The position numbers and the translations under genes are program-made. A stretch of DNA of 43,780 bases from JAVBRD01 sp031548365 (GTDB lineage Bacteria; Bacillota; Clostridia; Christensenellales; UBA1750): positions 1 to 43,780 of the forward strand of contig JAVBRD010000012.1 in the NCBI GenBank assembly GCA_031548365.1. Direction: 5' to 3'. The notes beneath the pieces are model-generated. The model did not search any database. It had not been told where the DNA came from and saw nothing but the letters and a program-made list of their open reading frames with translations. Positions 34,834 to 43,594 of this stretch are shown one piece after another. Each line of letters starts with the position of its first letter. Position 1 is the stretch's first letter.

Positions 34834-35943
34834 GTGAAACAATACGACGTTGCGGCGTACATCTGGCCCGCGTACACGGGCGATGAGCCGCGATCCCGCA
34901 CGTTCTGGCCGGAGGGCTACGGCGAGTGGCAGACCGTGAGGCAGGCGCAGGCAAAGTTCGAGGGGCACGCGTGGCCGCGCAAGCCGCTGTGGGGATATCA
35001 AAACGAGGCGGATCCTTACGTCATGCAGATGCAGATTGACGCGGCGGCCGACCATGGTGTCAATGTGTTCATCTACGACTGGTACTGGTACGACCGGCGG
35101 CCTTTCCTTGAGCAGTGCCTCAACAACGGGTACTTGAAAGCCAGGAACAATGACCGCGTCAAGTTCTACCTGATGTGGGCCAATCACAGCGTGAACGACA
35201 CGTGGGACATTCGAAACTCGCATCACAATGACAACATCATCTGGGACGGAGCCGTCACGCGGGACGACTTCGAGACCATCGCGCGTCGCATGATCGAGAA
35301 ATACTTCCGACACCCTTCGTACTACACCATTGACGGCAAACCCGTGCTCATGATTTACGACCTGCAGAACCTTTTGCGTGGGCTTGGCGGTGCGGAGAGA
35401 ACGCGGGCCGCGCTCAGTTGGTTCCGCGATGAATGCGTCAAATCCGGTTTGCCGGGGCTGCATGTGCAACTCACCAAGTGGGGAAAACACACCTACAACC
35501 TAAGCGGCGTGGACGGCGAGCGCGCAGCGACGACAGCCGAAGCTGTGGCCGCGGTTGGCTTTGATTCGCTCACGCACTACCAGTTCGTTCACTTCACAAA
35601 CGTTGAGCGCACGTATGCCGACATTCTCCCCGATGTTCTCGCCGAGTGGGAGGCCAACTCTCAGCAGTTCAGCGTGCCGTACTTCCCTCATGTCTCCGTG
35701 GGCTGGGACTCCAACCCGCGCTGGAAGGCCCTCCGGCCCCTCATCCTGCGGGAGAATACGCCTGATCAAATCGAAAAAGCCTTTCGCTTCGCCAAAGACT
35801 ACGTAGACCGGCACCCCGGGCAGCCGCCGCTCATCACGGTCAACAGCTGGAATGAGTGGACAGAGTCAAGCTATCTTTTGCCCGACGACCGCTTTGGGTA
35901 CGGCTATCTAGAGGCTGTCAGGAAAGTGTTCCTCGGCAGGTAG
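34834..35943 (+). CDS. GH99-like/WbsX family glycan-active protein
   Basis: 369 residues. Family marks: VAAYIWPAYTGDEP at the N-terminus, VFIYDWYWYDRRPF, FYLMWANHSVNDTW, GKPVLMIYDL and NSWNEWTESSYLLPD, as in the WbsX/glycosyltransferase-associated GH99-like family. Such proteins occur with polysaccharide synthesis or degradation genes; their activity is mostly uncharacterised. The start is GTG at 34834 after GGGGGCG; upstream frame overlaps the YigZ gene and is not used. No signal peptide. Followed by a long hairpin. Confidence 0.8.
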   Translation: MKQYDVAAYIWPAYTGDEPRSRTFWPEGYGEWQTVRQAQAKFEGHAWPRKPLWGYQNEADPYVMQMQIDAAADHGVNVFIYDWYWYDRRPFLEQCLNNGYLKARNNDRVKFYLMWANHSVNDTWDIRNSHHNDNIIWDGAVTRDDFETIARRMIEKYFRHPSYYTIDGKPVLMIYDLQNLLRGLGGAERTRAALSWFRDECVKSGLPGLHVQLTKWGKHTYNLSGVDGERAATTAEAVAAVGFDSLTHYQFVHFTNVERTYADILPDVLAEWEANSQQFSVPYFPHVSVGWDSNPRWKALRPLILRENTPDQIEKAFRFAKDYVDRHPGQPPLITVNSWNEWTESSYLLPDDRFGYGYLEAVRKVFLGR

Positions 35944-35959
35944 GCCGCGGCATCATAAT

Positions 35960-35998
35960 AAGTGATGGATTGACGGCCGTACCGTCAATCCATCACTT
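35960..35998. terminator. Perfect 17-bp hairpin
   Basis: AAGTGATGGATTGACGG pairs perfectly with its complement across a 5-nt loop, 17 nt past the GH99-like stop codon. No U-tract. It also closes the convergent small frame at 36050-36178. Confidence 0.65.
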
Positions 35999-36049
35999 TG
36001 GGCTGCTTGCGCGGAGTCGCCCGGGGTGTTCAAGTTGCCTTGCTTCCGC

Positions 36050-36178
36050 TTACTTGGGCCACTGGCCGCTTCGCTTGTTGACGCCTTGCGGCACGTTGCG
36101 CATCTGACCCTGATCCTGTGTTTCGCCTGCCGGGTTGGTGATTTTTTTTTGCGAGTCCTTCTTGTTAGCCAGGCTCAT
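36050..36178 (-). CDS. Putative 42-residue Gln/Lys/Asn-rich protein
   Basis: Begins MSLANKKDSQKKITNPAGE and ends VNKRSGQWPK: hydrophilic, basic, no Cys. Composition resembles minor small acid-soluble spore proteins, but I cannot match it to a named one. GGAG sits only two nt before the ATG; an alternative ATG seven codons upstream has no good site. It fills the otherwise empty gap before hflX, on the opposite strand, and terminates toward the 35960-35998 hairpin. Confidence 0.4.
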   Translation of the reverse strand: MSLANKKDSQKKITNPAGETQDQGQMRNVPQGVNKRSGQWPK

Positions 36179-36233
36179 CACTCCAAATCGGCCGCCCATG
36201 TCCGGGCCAAATCAGTATGCGCCGCGCGCGGAG

Positions 36234-36262
36234 TTGTATTCGTGGGCAAAGCGCGGTAAAAT
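36234..36262 (+). promoter_or_regulatory. Promoter of the hflX operon
   Basis: TTGTAT (36234-36239), 17-bp spacer, TAAAAT (36257-36262), 40 nt before the ATG. Confidence 0.6.
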
Positions 36263-36301
36263 ATAGACGGCATGAAGGTCGCGCAAGCGATGGAGGTATG
36301 A

Positions 36302-38086
36302 ATGGAACGAGAAGTTGGCGGTAATACGGAAGGCATTCGCGCGTCGGTGCTCAGGGAAATTGAGGCTCTGTATGAGCAAGAAGCTCCGGTGGGCGAATTT
36401 TGGCCGCAGTTTCTGATGGATGCCGCCGCGCGGTTTACGGCGATGCTCAACCGCGAGCTTTCGTTTTATTTGACGCGCTCGGGCGAGATTATTGACATCT
36501 CGATCGGCGACCGCGCAACCGCACCCCTGAAGGATATCCGGATGCGCAGGAACCGAACGCGACTCTCTGGCGTGCGCTGTTTGCACACGCACCCGAACGG
36601 AGACTCGACGCTGTCCGCAGTGGACATCAACTCGCTGAAAAAGCTGCGCTTTGACGCGATGGCGGCGCTCGGCGTCCGTGAGGACGGCACCCCGCGCGCG
36701 GTGAGCGCGGCGCTCCTGGGTGAGCATATGACGGGCGGAGACAACCGGATCGAGCTGCTCGGGCCGGTGAACGCGGGCAAGCTGCCTCAGGACGAGTGGA
36801 TGGAAGCGATTTTACGCGCGGACGACATCGTGCGCATCTTGCCGAGTGAAATCACCGACGACAGACCGGAGCGCGTGATCTTGGTCGGCCTTGCGGACAG
36901 CGCGGACGCCCCCGAAATGCTTGAACTGAGGCGTCTTTGCGAGACGGCGGGAGGCGAAGTTCTCGCGTGCGTAACGCAAAAGCGCAGCCGCGTCGACCCC
37001 GCGACGTATATTGGTGCGGGAAAAGCTGAGGAACTTGCACTCATCGTGCAGGGATCGGACGCGGAGCTGGTCATCTTCGACGACGAGCTGTCAGGCGCGC
37101 AACTACGCAACCTCGAGGAATTGCTCGGTTCCCGCGTCATTGACAGAACCGCGCTCATCCTCGACATCTTTGCGCAGCGCGCGAGTTCGCGCGAAGGGCA
37201 GCTTCAGGTCGAGCTTGCCCAGCTTTACTACCAGCTGCCCCGGCTTCAGGGCCTGGGGAACATCCTCTCGCGCCTCGGCGGGGGCATCGGCACGCGCGGT
37301 CCGGGCGAGACACAGCTCGAGACGGACCGCCGTCACATCCGAAGACGCATCAGTGATATCACGCAGGAATTGTCGGTCGTCGCCAAACAGCGCGAAGTGC
37401 GGCGCGCGCGCAGGGAGAAGAACGATATTCCAGTGGTCGCGCTGGTGGGGTACACAAACGCGGGAAAATCCACGCTTCTTAACCAAATTTCCGGCGCGGG
37501 CGTGCTCGCGGAGGACAAGCTTTTCGCCACGCTCGATCCTGTGACGCGCAAGATTGAGCTTCCTTCGGGACAGGAGACGCTGATTGTCGACACCGTCGGC
37601 TTCATTTCCAAGCTCCCGCATGATCTGGTGCGCGCGTTCGGATCGACGCTCGAAGAAGCGATGCACGCCGACCTGCTACTCATCATCCACGACATGCAAA
37701 GCCCGGATGTATTAAACCAGAAAAAGGTCGTCGATCAAGTCTTGGTCGAGCTCAAGGCGGCTGACAAGCCCCGCATCGAAGTGCTCAACAAAATCGACGC
37801 CGCGCACGAGGACGCGCCCGCAATCTCCGGCGGTCACCCCATTTCCGCGCAAAACGGGGAGGGCGTAGAGGCACTTTTGGACGTGGTCGCGCAGGCGCTC
37901 TCGCATCTTTCCCGCACGATGGAGATCGAGGTGCCGTTTTCGGCGGGGCACATGGTGTCTTTCTTTCATGAAAAAGGAAAAGTGATTTCAATGGAGTACA
38001 CCGAGAGCGGGACGCTGATCAAGGTGACGCTCCCGCTCGCGGACGCGGAGCACGCGCTCAAGCTGCTCGGAAAGGCGAACGCATGA
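36302..38086 (+). CDS. hflX: HflX GTPase with N-terminal JAMM-like domain
   Basis: Ribosome-associated GTPase that splits stalled or hibernating ribosomes. 594 residues, about 170 longer than typical HflX. From about 185 the standard protein follows: HflX N-domain with YIGAGKAEEL, the Gly-rich linker GGGIGTRGPGETQLE, then the G domain with G1 GYTNAGKST (about 382-390), G3 DTVGF, G4 NKID and a C-terminal domain. The extra N-terminal part carries HTHPNGDSTLSAVD at 95-108, exactly the JAMM metal motif H-x-H-x7-S-x2-D, with possible catalytic Glu upstream (E52 or E62). GGAGG precedes the ATG. Confidence 0.92.
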   Translation: MEREVGGNTEGIRASVLREIEALYEQEAPVGEFWPQFLMDAAARFTAMLNRELSFYLTRSGEIIDISIGDRATAPLKDIRMRRNRTRLSGVRCLHTHPNGDSTLSAVDINSLKKLRFDAMAALGVREDGTPRAVSAALLGEHMTGGDNRIELLGPVNAGKLPQDEWMEAILRADDIVRILPSEITDDRPERVILVGLADSADAPEMLELRRLCETAGGEVLACVTQKRSRVDPATYIGAGKAEELALIVQGSDAELVIFDDELSGAQLRNLEELLGSRVIDRTALILDIFAQRASSREGQLQVELAQLYYQLPRLQGLGNILSRLGGGIGTRGPGETQLETDRRHIRRRISDITQELSVVAKQREVRRARREKNDIPVVALVGYTNAGKSTLLNQISGAGVLAEDKLFATLDPVTRKIELPSGQETLIVDTVGFISKLPHDLVRAFGSTLEEAMHADLLLIIHDMQSPDVLNQKKVVDQVLVELKAADKPRIEVLNKIDAAHEDAPAISGGHPISAQNGEGVEALLDVVAQALSHLSRTMEIEVPFSAGHMVSFFHEKGKVISMEYTESGTLIKVTLPLADAEHALKLLGKANA

Positions 38087-38628
38087 GACGCAGAAGTGTC
38101 CGTCTGCTCATCGCGGGTGTGTTTTTGCTCGTGTTGATCCTCACGGCGAGCATTCGCTTTGGCTTTCCTCCGCTCTCGCCGTTTCTCGCTTTTGTCACGG
38201 GACAAGGTGCGGTGCCCGCGGAAGGTGTCTCGAGCGAGGGCATGCGCCAGCTCATCGCCCAGATGGAGAAAAACGCCCAGGATGTGAGCTTCTACGAGGT
38301 TTCATCCGACGCGCGTCCGGTGATCCGTGATGAGCGCGTGACGATCGCTGGAGTCGCGATGTCTGATCAGCTGCGCATCGCCACGATTGGCATTCACACA
38401 AAGCTTGAGAGTCTTGCCGACACGAACGCGGTGGTCGCCTATCTCTGCGATGAGAGCGGCGCGAGCGTTGACGCCGTGATTGAGAAAAGCGCCGAAGCCG
38501 ACATGACCGTGTACTCGCTGGGCGGTTTCGCGCAGGGGACGGTACCCGCGTACGCTGCGGTCGGTTGGCTGGACGCGGAGGGGCGCGTCATGGAAGCCCA
38601 CCTTTATCGGTTGACACTACGGCCCTAA
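38083..38628 (+). CDS. Membrane-anchored protein of unknown function
   Basis: 181 residues: basic start MRRRSVR, one hydrophobic segment (about 8-24, LLIAGVFLLVLILTASI), then an extracytoplasmic part of mixed strands and helices without Cys or enzyme motifs. ATGA overlap with hflX shows translational coupling. I do not recognise the family. Confidence 0.75.
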   Translation: MRRRSVRLLIAGVFLLVLILTASIRFGFPPLSPFLAFVTGQGAVPAEGVSSEGMRQLIAQMEKNAQDVSFYEVSSDARPVIRDERVTIAGVAMSDQLRIATIGIHTKLESLADTNAVVAYLCDESGASVDAVIEKSAEADMTVYSLGGFAQGTVPAYAAVGWLDAEGRVMEAHLYRLTLRP

Positions 38629-38646
38629 AACGCAAGGGAGGCTGAC

Positions 38647-40128
38647 ATGAACAAGCTCTATCTCGCGCTCGACCAGGGGACGACATCATCGCGTGCCGTG
38701 CTCTTTGACGCGCAGGGGCGCATGCTGGCGTCCCACGGCGTTGAGTTTGCGCAGCGCTATCCCAAGGCGGGCTGGGTCGAACACGATCCCGCCGATATTC
38801 TGCGCTCGCAGACTGAAGCGCTGCGAGCCGTCCTTGAAAAAGCGGGCGCGGCTGTGTCGCGTATTGCCGCTGTAGGCGTGACAAACCAGCGCGAAACCGC
38901 CATCATCTGGGACCGCGCCACGGGCGAACCCATCCACAACGCTGTCGTGTGGCAATGCCGCAGGAGCGCGGAGTTGTGCGCGCGACTAAAACGAGAGGGT
39001 CTTGAGCCGCTCATCATGGAGACGACCGGGCTTGTGAGCGACGCGTACTTCTCGGCCAGCAAAATCGCTTGGCTACTTGAGAACGTTGCTGGTGTCAGGG
39101 AACGCGCGGAGCGCGGCGAACTGTGCTTTGGCACTGTGGACACGTTCCTCGCGTGGCATTTGTGTCAGGATCATCCGCATGTTACCGATCCCTCGAACGC
39201 GTCGCGCACCATGCTCATGAACCTACGCACGTTGGAATGGGACGAGGACATGCTGAGGTTGTTTAACGTCCCTCGCGCCATCCTCCCGCGCATCGCGGAC
39301 ACATCGGGATTTATCGGCGCGCTAAAACCCGACTTTCTCGGGCGCTCCGTCCCCGTGCTCGCGCTCGCGGGCGACCAGCAGGCGGCACTGTTCGGACAGG
39401 CGTGCTTCGGCGTGGGCATCGCGAAGAACACCTATGGCACAGGCTGTTTCGCGCTCATGAACACGGGGAGCGCACCCTCAGCGTCAAAGAACCGCATGCT
39501 CTCCACGCTCGCATGGCGCATCAGCGCCGAGGTCTGCTACGCCCTTGAAGGCAGCGTGTTCATAGCTGGCGCGGCCATTCAATGGCTCCGCGACGAAATG
39601 AAACTCATCTCCACCGCCGCTGAGAGCGAAACGCTTGCAGCCACCGTGCCTGATACGGGTGGCGTGATGCTTGTCCCCGCGTTTACCGGCCTGGGCGCGC
39701 CCTACTGGGATGCGGACGCGCGTGGTACGCTGGTGGGCATCACGCGCGGGACAAACCGCGCGCACATCGTCCGCGCGGCGCTTGAGGCCATCGCGCATCA
39801 ATCCGCGGATGTGCTCGCCGCGATGGAGGCCGATTCCGGAATCCATCTCAGCGAACTCCGCGTGGATGGCGGCGCGAGCCAGAACAACCTGCTCATGCAG
39901 TTTCAGGCGGACATCCTCGGGTGCGCCGTGCTGCGACCGCAAGTCGCGGAGACAACCGCGCTTGGCGCGGCCATGCTTGCGGCGGTGGCCGAAGGTGGGC
40001 TGACCAAGGCGGATGTCGCGCGCAACTGGGCCGCGCACGCCGCTTTTGAACCCCGCATGCCGGTGGATGAGGTCGCGGCGCGGCGCACTTCGTGGAAACG
40101 AGCCGTCCTGCGCGCCATGCGGTGGTAG
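38647..40128 (+). CDS. glpK: Glycerol kinase
   Basis: Phosphorylates glycerol to glycerol 3-phosphate. 493 residues. FGGY-family motifs: LALDQGTTSSRAV (phosphate 1), GVTNQRET and VVWQCRR (glycerol-binding Arg, Glu), TGLVSDAYFSASK, DPSNASRTMLMN, AGDQQAALFGQ, GTGCFALMNTG and DGGASQNNLLMQ. AAGGGAGG precedes the ATG. No glpF, glpD or glpO in the window, so uptake and oxidation are encoded elsewhere. Confidence 0.94.
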   Translation: MNKLYLALDQGTTSSRAVLFDAQGRMLASHGVEFAQRYPKAGWVEHDPADILRSQTEALRAVLEKAGAAVSRIAAVGVTNQRETAIIWDRATGEPIHNAVVWQCRRSAELCARLKREGLEPLIMETTGLVSDAYFSASKIAWLLENVAGVRERAERGELCFGTVDTFLAWHLCQDHPHVTDPSNASRTMLMNLRTLEWDEDMLRLFNVPRAILPRIADTSGFIGALKPDFLGRSVPVLALAGDQQAALFGQACFGVGIAKNTYGTGCFALMNTGSAPSASKNRMLSTLAWRISAEVCYALEGSVFIAGAAIQWLRDEMKLISTAAESETLAATVPDTGGVMLVPAFTGLGAPYWDADARGTLVGITRGTNRAHIVRAALEAIAHQSADVLAAMEADSGIHLSELRVDGGASQNNLLMQFQADILGCAVLRPQVAETTALGAAMLAAVAEGGLTKADVARNWAAHAAFEPRMPVDEVAARRTSWKRAVLRAMRW

Positions 40129-40131
40129 GTC

Positions 40132-40863
40132 ATGAAAAAGCCGTTGATTACCGCTCTCGCGCTGCCCGTCGTCGCTTTTGCCGCTGTGTGGTTTTTCCAT
40201 ACCGGCCTTGGCCGCGTGCGGCTCAACAGCGCATCCGAGCGGAAGCATCCCATTGACGCGCAGTTCGTACTCTACGCGTCGCCGCCCACGTCAAAGCCCG
40301 GGCCCACGCCCTCAATCGAGTGGGTAAACTTTGTTGAAGACGATATCTACAACCACTCTGATTTCATTTTTACGGGCATGCTCACCGGCAGCGAGGATTG
40401 CGCGTTCACCTCGGAATCGTCGGGATATACGCGAGAGAACCGCTACGCACGCATGATGTTTGAGGTAGAGCGCGTCTTCTACGGCAACGAGAACCTGCCC
40501 AAGAATGGACATGTCCGTGTGTTTGGTCCGGATGAGTTTCATCATCCTCACGCGCGGCCCTTCGAGATTGGCGGGAGGTATCTTGTTATGGCGACGGAGA
40601 CTGGCGAGGGAAGCCCCGGCTATATGTACAGTTACAGCACCCAAGGCGTAGGCGTACGCACTCCGTTCCACCAGCATGCGGATGCGTACATTGCCAACGA
40701 GGCCTATGGCGTCTTTTACTTCAACGAATCCGCCAAGCGTTGGGAAGGCTACGACGGGCATTCCGTCCTCACGCTCACGCAGCTTGATCCCGATCTCCCA
40801 CTCGCCGTTGCCGAACTCCGCAACCGTTACCCCGCGCCCGCGCCTCCTCCCGCGCAACAGTAA
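40132..40863 (+). CDS. Signal-anchored protein of unknown function
   Basis: 243 residues with N-terminal MKKPLITALALPVVAFAAVWFF signal-anchor type segment. The outer domain holds SDFIFTGMLTGSED and VFYGNENLPKNGHVRV, a beta-rich part resembling proteins that report fees of growth or stress in clostridia only in general shape; no named family recognised. Pro-rich C-terminus (PAPAPPPAQQ). It starts three nt after glpK, so it is co-transcribed, but a role in glycerol metabolism is not implied by its sequence. Confidence 0.7.
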   Translation: MKKPLITALALPVVAFAAVWFFHTGLGRVRLNSASERKHPIDAQFVLYASPPTSKPGPTPSIEWVNFVEDDIYNHSDFIFTGMLTGSEDCAFTSESSGYTRENRYARMMFEVERVFYGNENLPKNGHVRVFGPDEFHHPHARPFEIGGRYLVMATETGEGSPGYMYSYSTQGVGVRTPFHQHADAYIANEAYGVFYFNESAKRWEGYDGHSVLTLTQLDPDLPLAVAELRNRYPAPAPPPAQQ

Positions 40864-40965
40864 ACGCCTTCCTGATATGACCTTTTGCCGTTGTTCCTGA
40901 AAAATGGGGCAGAGGCCGTTTCCCTCGTCGCTCGGCCTCGCAAATGTTTGAAAGTGGTGATTCCC

Positions 40966-42951
40966 ATGGCGTACGGTCTTGGCATTGACACGGGCGGCAC
41001 GTACACGGACGGCGCGGTGGTTGACTTTGCGTCGAAACACGTGCTGTGGAGCGCAAAATCGCTGACCACGCGGCATGATTTGTCGGAAGGTATTTCGCGC
41101 GTGATCGCGGGCATACCGCCTGAACTCAAAGATAAAGTAGGAGTGGTGAGCCTCTCGACCACGTTGGCGACAAACGCGTGCGTGGAGGGCAAAGGCTGCC
41201 GAACGGCGCTCATCCTGCTTGGATATGACGAGCGGCTGTTCGGGCGGTTGAAAGAAGAGTACGGCCTGCAGGGTGTGGATGTTGTGCGCTTCTTGGACGG
41301 GCGGCACGGGCAACGCGGCCAGGTGGAGAGTGTGCCCGACTGGGACGCCTTCCGGAGCGTGTGCCGCGAGGTCTCGCGGGGCGTGGATGCCATCGGCATC
41401 GCGGAGTACTGGGGGCTTCGGAATCCAGAGTTTGAGATGGCGGCGCGGGACATCGCGCGCGAGGAAACCGGACTGCCGGTCGCGGCCGCGCACGAACTGT
41501 CCGCGGAGGTCAACTCGCTTCGGCGCGCCGCGACAGCGGCGCTCAACGCGCAGCTCATCCCACTCATCGACCAACTGCTGCGCGCGGTTCGCCTGTCGCT
41601 GGACAAGAACGCGATCTCCGCGCCCATGATGATCGTGCGCGGGGACGGGAGTTTAATGAGCGAGGCGTTTGCGCGCGAGAGGCCCGTGGAGACGCTGCTC
41701 TCCGGTCCTGCGGCGAGTGTGATGGGCGGCCTCGCGCTCGCCGACGAGAAGGATGCGGTGGTGGTCGACATCGGAGGAACGACCACAGACATCGCAATCG
41801 TCAGGGAGGGTCGAACCGTGCTCTCTCGCGACGGTGTGGAGGTGGGTGCGTGGACGACGGGCACGCGCGCGATCTCCATCCGTACGATCGGCCTCGGAGG
41901 AGATTCGCTTATCGGGTTTGACAAGATGGCGCGCATGACCATCGGCCCGAGAAAGGCGGTTCCGCTTGCGCAGATCGGGCAAGTATCAGCCAGCGTCGAG
42001 ACCGCGCTTGAGGAGATGATCGAGGAGGGCGTTTCCCGCACGTACTCGCGCGGTGAGTTTTTTTCCTTGGTTAGGCGGCCTGATGATATGGCAATACTCG
42101 GCAATGAGCAGATTGCGGTGCTGGACGCGCTTGAGGGTGGGCCGCTCTCAGTTGATCAGTTGGCCGCTGCAGTCGGAACTAAAGCGTATTTCCTTGACAT
42201 GTCGCGGCTTGAGTACTTAGGTGCCGTCATTCGGTGCGCGCTGACGCCCACAGACATTTGGCATGTGATGGGGCAAATCTCATTGTTTCATGGGCGGGCG
42301 GCGTCTCTCGGTCTGAGGCTGATGGCTCAGCGGCTGGAGATGAGCGAAGACGATTTGTGTGAGCGCGTGACGCAGGGCATGGGCGAGCGGGTGTACCGGA
42401 CGGTCGCTTCATTTCTGTTCGAGCGGGCGCTCAAACGCGGCGGCTTTGACGGTGAGCAGATGCTGGGTCTCGGATACCACGGTTCGGGCGATGAGATCGC
42501 GTGCGACGTTGTGTGCAAGATGCCGCTCGTGGGCATTGGTGCGCCGACCCACGTGGTTTTGCCGCTCGCCGCGCGCGCGCTCCATACGCGCGATGTCACG
42601 CCCCCGTACGCGGGCGTGGCCAACGCCGTGGGCGCAATTTCGGGCAGTGTGCTCGCCGAGGAGGCTGTGACCATCAAGCCGCACTTTGAAATCACGGGAG
42701 TGACTGGGTTTTCTGCGCACTCAAGCGGCGGTTTTGTCAAGACCAAGACGCTGGATGACGCGCTCGCATGGGCCCGCGAGGAGGCATCGCGCGCGGCGGG
42801 GGAAACCGCGCTCGCGATGGGCGCAAGGGAGATAGAGATCACGCTGGAAGAAGCGGGACATAGCGCCCGCCCGCGTGGCGAGAACGCGCAGAGCATGCTG
42901 TTGGAGATGACTGTCGTTGCGCGCGCGATGGGCAAGGCCGCGTTCGAGTGA
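40966..42951 (+). CDS. Hydantoinase/oxoprolinase (HyuA-like) family protein
   Basis: 661 residues. N-terminal hydantoinase/oxoprolinase domain with LGIDTGGTYTDGAVVD (ATP phosphate loop) and SLSTTLATNACVEG; central HyuA domain with the second loop VVDIGGTTTDIAIV and GLGGDSLIGF; C-terminal region with FLFERAL and a Gly-rich end. Family members hydrolyse ATP while opening hydantoin or 5-oxoproline rings or carboxylating ketones, normally with a HyuB partner, absent here. I chose the ATG at 40966 (MAYGLGIDTGG) because the conserved N-terminus begins there; AAAGTGGTGA precedes it. Confidence 0.87.
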   Translation: MAYGLGIDTGGTYTDGAVVDFASKHVLWSAKSLTTRHDLSEGISRVIAGIPPELKDKVGVVSLSTTLATNACVEGKGCRTALILLGYDERLFGRLKEEYGLQGVDVVRFLDGRHGQRGQVESVPDWDAFRSVCREVSRGVDAIGIAEYWGLRNPEFEMAARDIAREETGLPVAAAHELSAEVNSLRRAATAALNAQLIPLIDQLLRAVRLSLDKNAISAPMMIVRGDGSLMSEAFARERPVETLLSGPAASVMGGLALADEKDAVVVDIGGTTTDIAIVREGRTVLSRDGVEVGAWTTGTRAISIRTIGLGGDSLIGFDKMARMTIGPRKAVPLAQIGQVSASVETALEEMIEEGVSRTYSRGEFFSLVRRPDDMAILGNEQIAVLDALEGGPLSVDQLAAAVGTKAYFLDMSRLEYLGAVIRCALTPTDIWHVMGQISLFHGRAASLGLRLMAQRLEMSEDDLCERVTQGMGERVYRTVASFLFERALKRGGFDGEQMLGLGYHGSGDEIACDVVCKMPLVGIGAPTHVVLPLAARALHTRDVTPPYAGVANAVGAISGSVLAEEAVTIKPHFEITGVTGFSAHSSGGFVKTKTLDDALAWAREEASRAAGETALAMGAREIEITLEEAGHSARPRGENAQSMLLEMTVVARAMGKAAFE

Positions 42952-42960
42952 GGGATTGCG

Positions 42961-43344
42961 ATGGGGTTTTGGGTGTTCATGCTGATTTGCGATATGCTGA
43001 CCCCGGTGGTCATGATCGGGATAGGGAGCGGATTTGAACGCCATCCTCCCAAAAAGATCAACCCGGTAATGGGTTTCAGGACGAGTATGTCCATGAAAAA
43101 CATGGACACATGGGTCTTTGCGCACAAGCACGCGGGGCGAACATGGCGCGTGTGGGGCCTTTGGATGCTGCCGATCTCACTGGCCGTCATGCTGGCTGTT
43201 CTGGGAAGAGATACGGATTTCGTCGGGATCGTCGGAGGCGTGCTTATGGGGGCACAGTGTGCCGCCATGATCGCGGCCATTATCCCGACACAGCTCGCCC
43301 TGAAGAAGACATTTGATCCGGACGGTAAGCGGCGGGGCACATAG
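42961..43344 (+). CDS. SdpI family membrane protein
   Basis: 127 residues with three to four membrane segments. The family signature NPVMGFRTSMSMKNMDTW followed by AHKHAGRTW is clear. The founding member SdpI protects Bacillus cells from the SDP toxin; most relatives have no known role. Starts nine nt after the HyuA-like gene. No SDP toxin gene is nearby, so immunity cannot be inferred. Confidence 0.85.
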   Translation: MGFWVFMLICDMLTPVVMIGIGSGFERHPPKKINPVMGFRTSMSMKNMDTWVFAHKHAGRTWRVWGLWMLPISLAVMLAVLGRDTDFVGIVGGVLMGAQCAAMIAAIIPTQLALKKTFDPDGKRRGT

Positions 43345-43458
43345 AATGAGCGCAGCCCTGCTTGCTGGAACTCGCCGCAAATGACAACAATTGTTTGTTT
43401 GCTGGACGATCGGCATACCGCGGCACTCTGGCTTACACACACATACACACAACGAAAA

Positions 43459-43482
43459 GGGAAGCCGCAATCACGGCTTCCC
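43459..43482. terminator. Hairpin before repeat module 1
   Basis: A perfect 9-bp stem GGGAAGCCG / CGGCTTCCC with a 6-nt loop. On the minus strand TTTTCG follows. The same arms recur inside the long hairpin at 43648-43704. Confidence 0.55.
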
Positions 43483-43492
43483 CCAGCGTGGT

Positions 43493-43580
43493 GGCAAACC
43501 CATCGCTGACGCAGCGGGTTCGTCGTCAGAGCCAATCGAAAGCGTGGGGTTTGGCGTGCATGTCGCCAAACCCCCCGCCG
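43493..43580. repeat. Intergenic repeat, module 1 (copy near window end)
   Basis: Ungapped 88-nt match to 3677-3764 (71 identical). The terminal stem is GTGGGGTTTGGCG / CGCCAAACCCCCC; compared with the other copy one base pair changed from A-T to G-C on both sides, while the loop core GCATG is the same. The first part is AAACCC-ATC-GCTG-ACG-CAGC-GGGTT, a small hairpin of its own. Confidence 0.8.
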
Positions 43581-43594
43581 CGGATTGTCAAAGA

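Noticed and set aside
40312..41574. Minus-strand open frame of 420 codons opposite the unknown anchored protein and the HyuA-like gene
   Set aside because: Arg/His-rich, no start signal, antisense to a gene with a clear family.
43436..43452. CA-rich run as a CRISPR or minisatellite
   Set aside because: Only a few short CA units, no repeat-spacer pattern.
42327..43535. Minus-strand open frame of 402 codons over the HyuA-like and SdpI genes
   Set aside because: Antisense to two recognised genes with Ser/Pro/Arg-rich composition; a shadow of codon bias.
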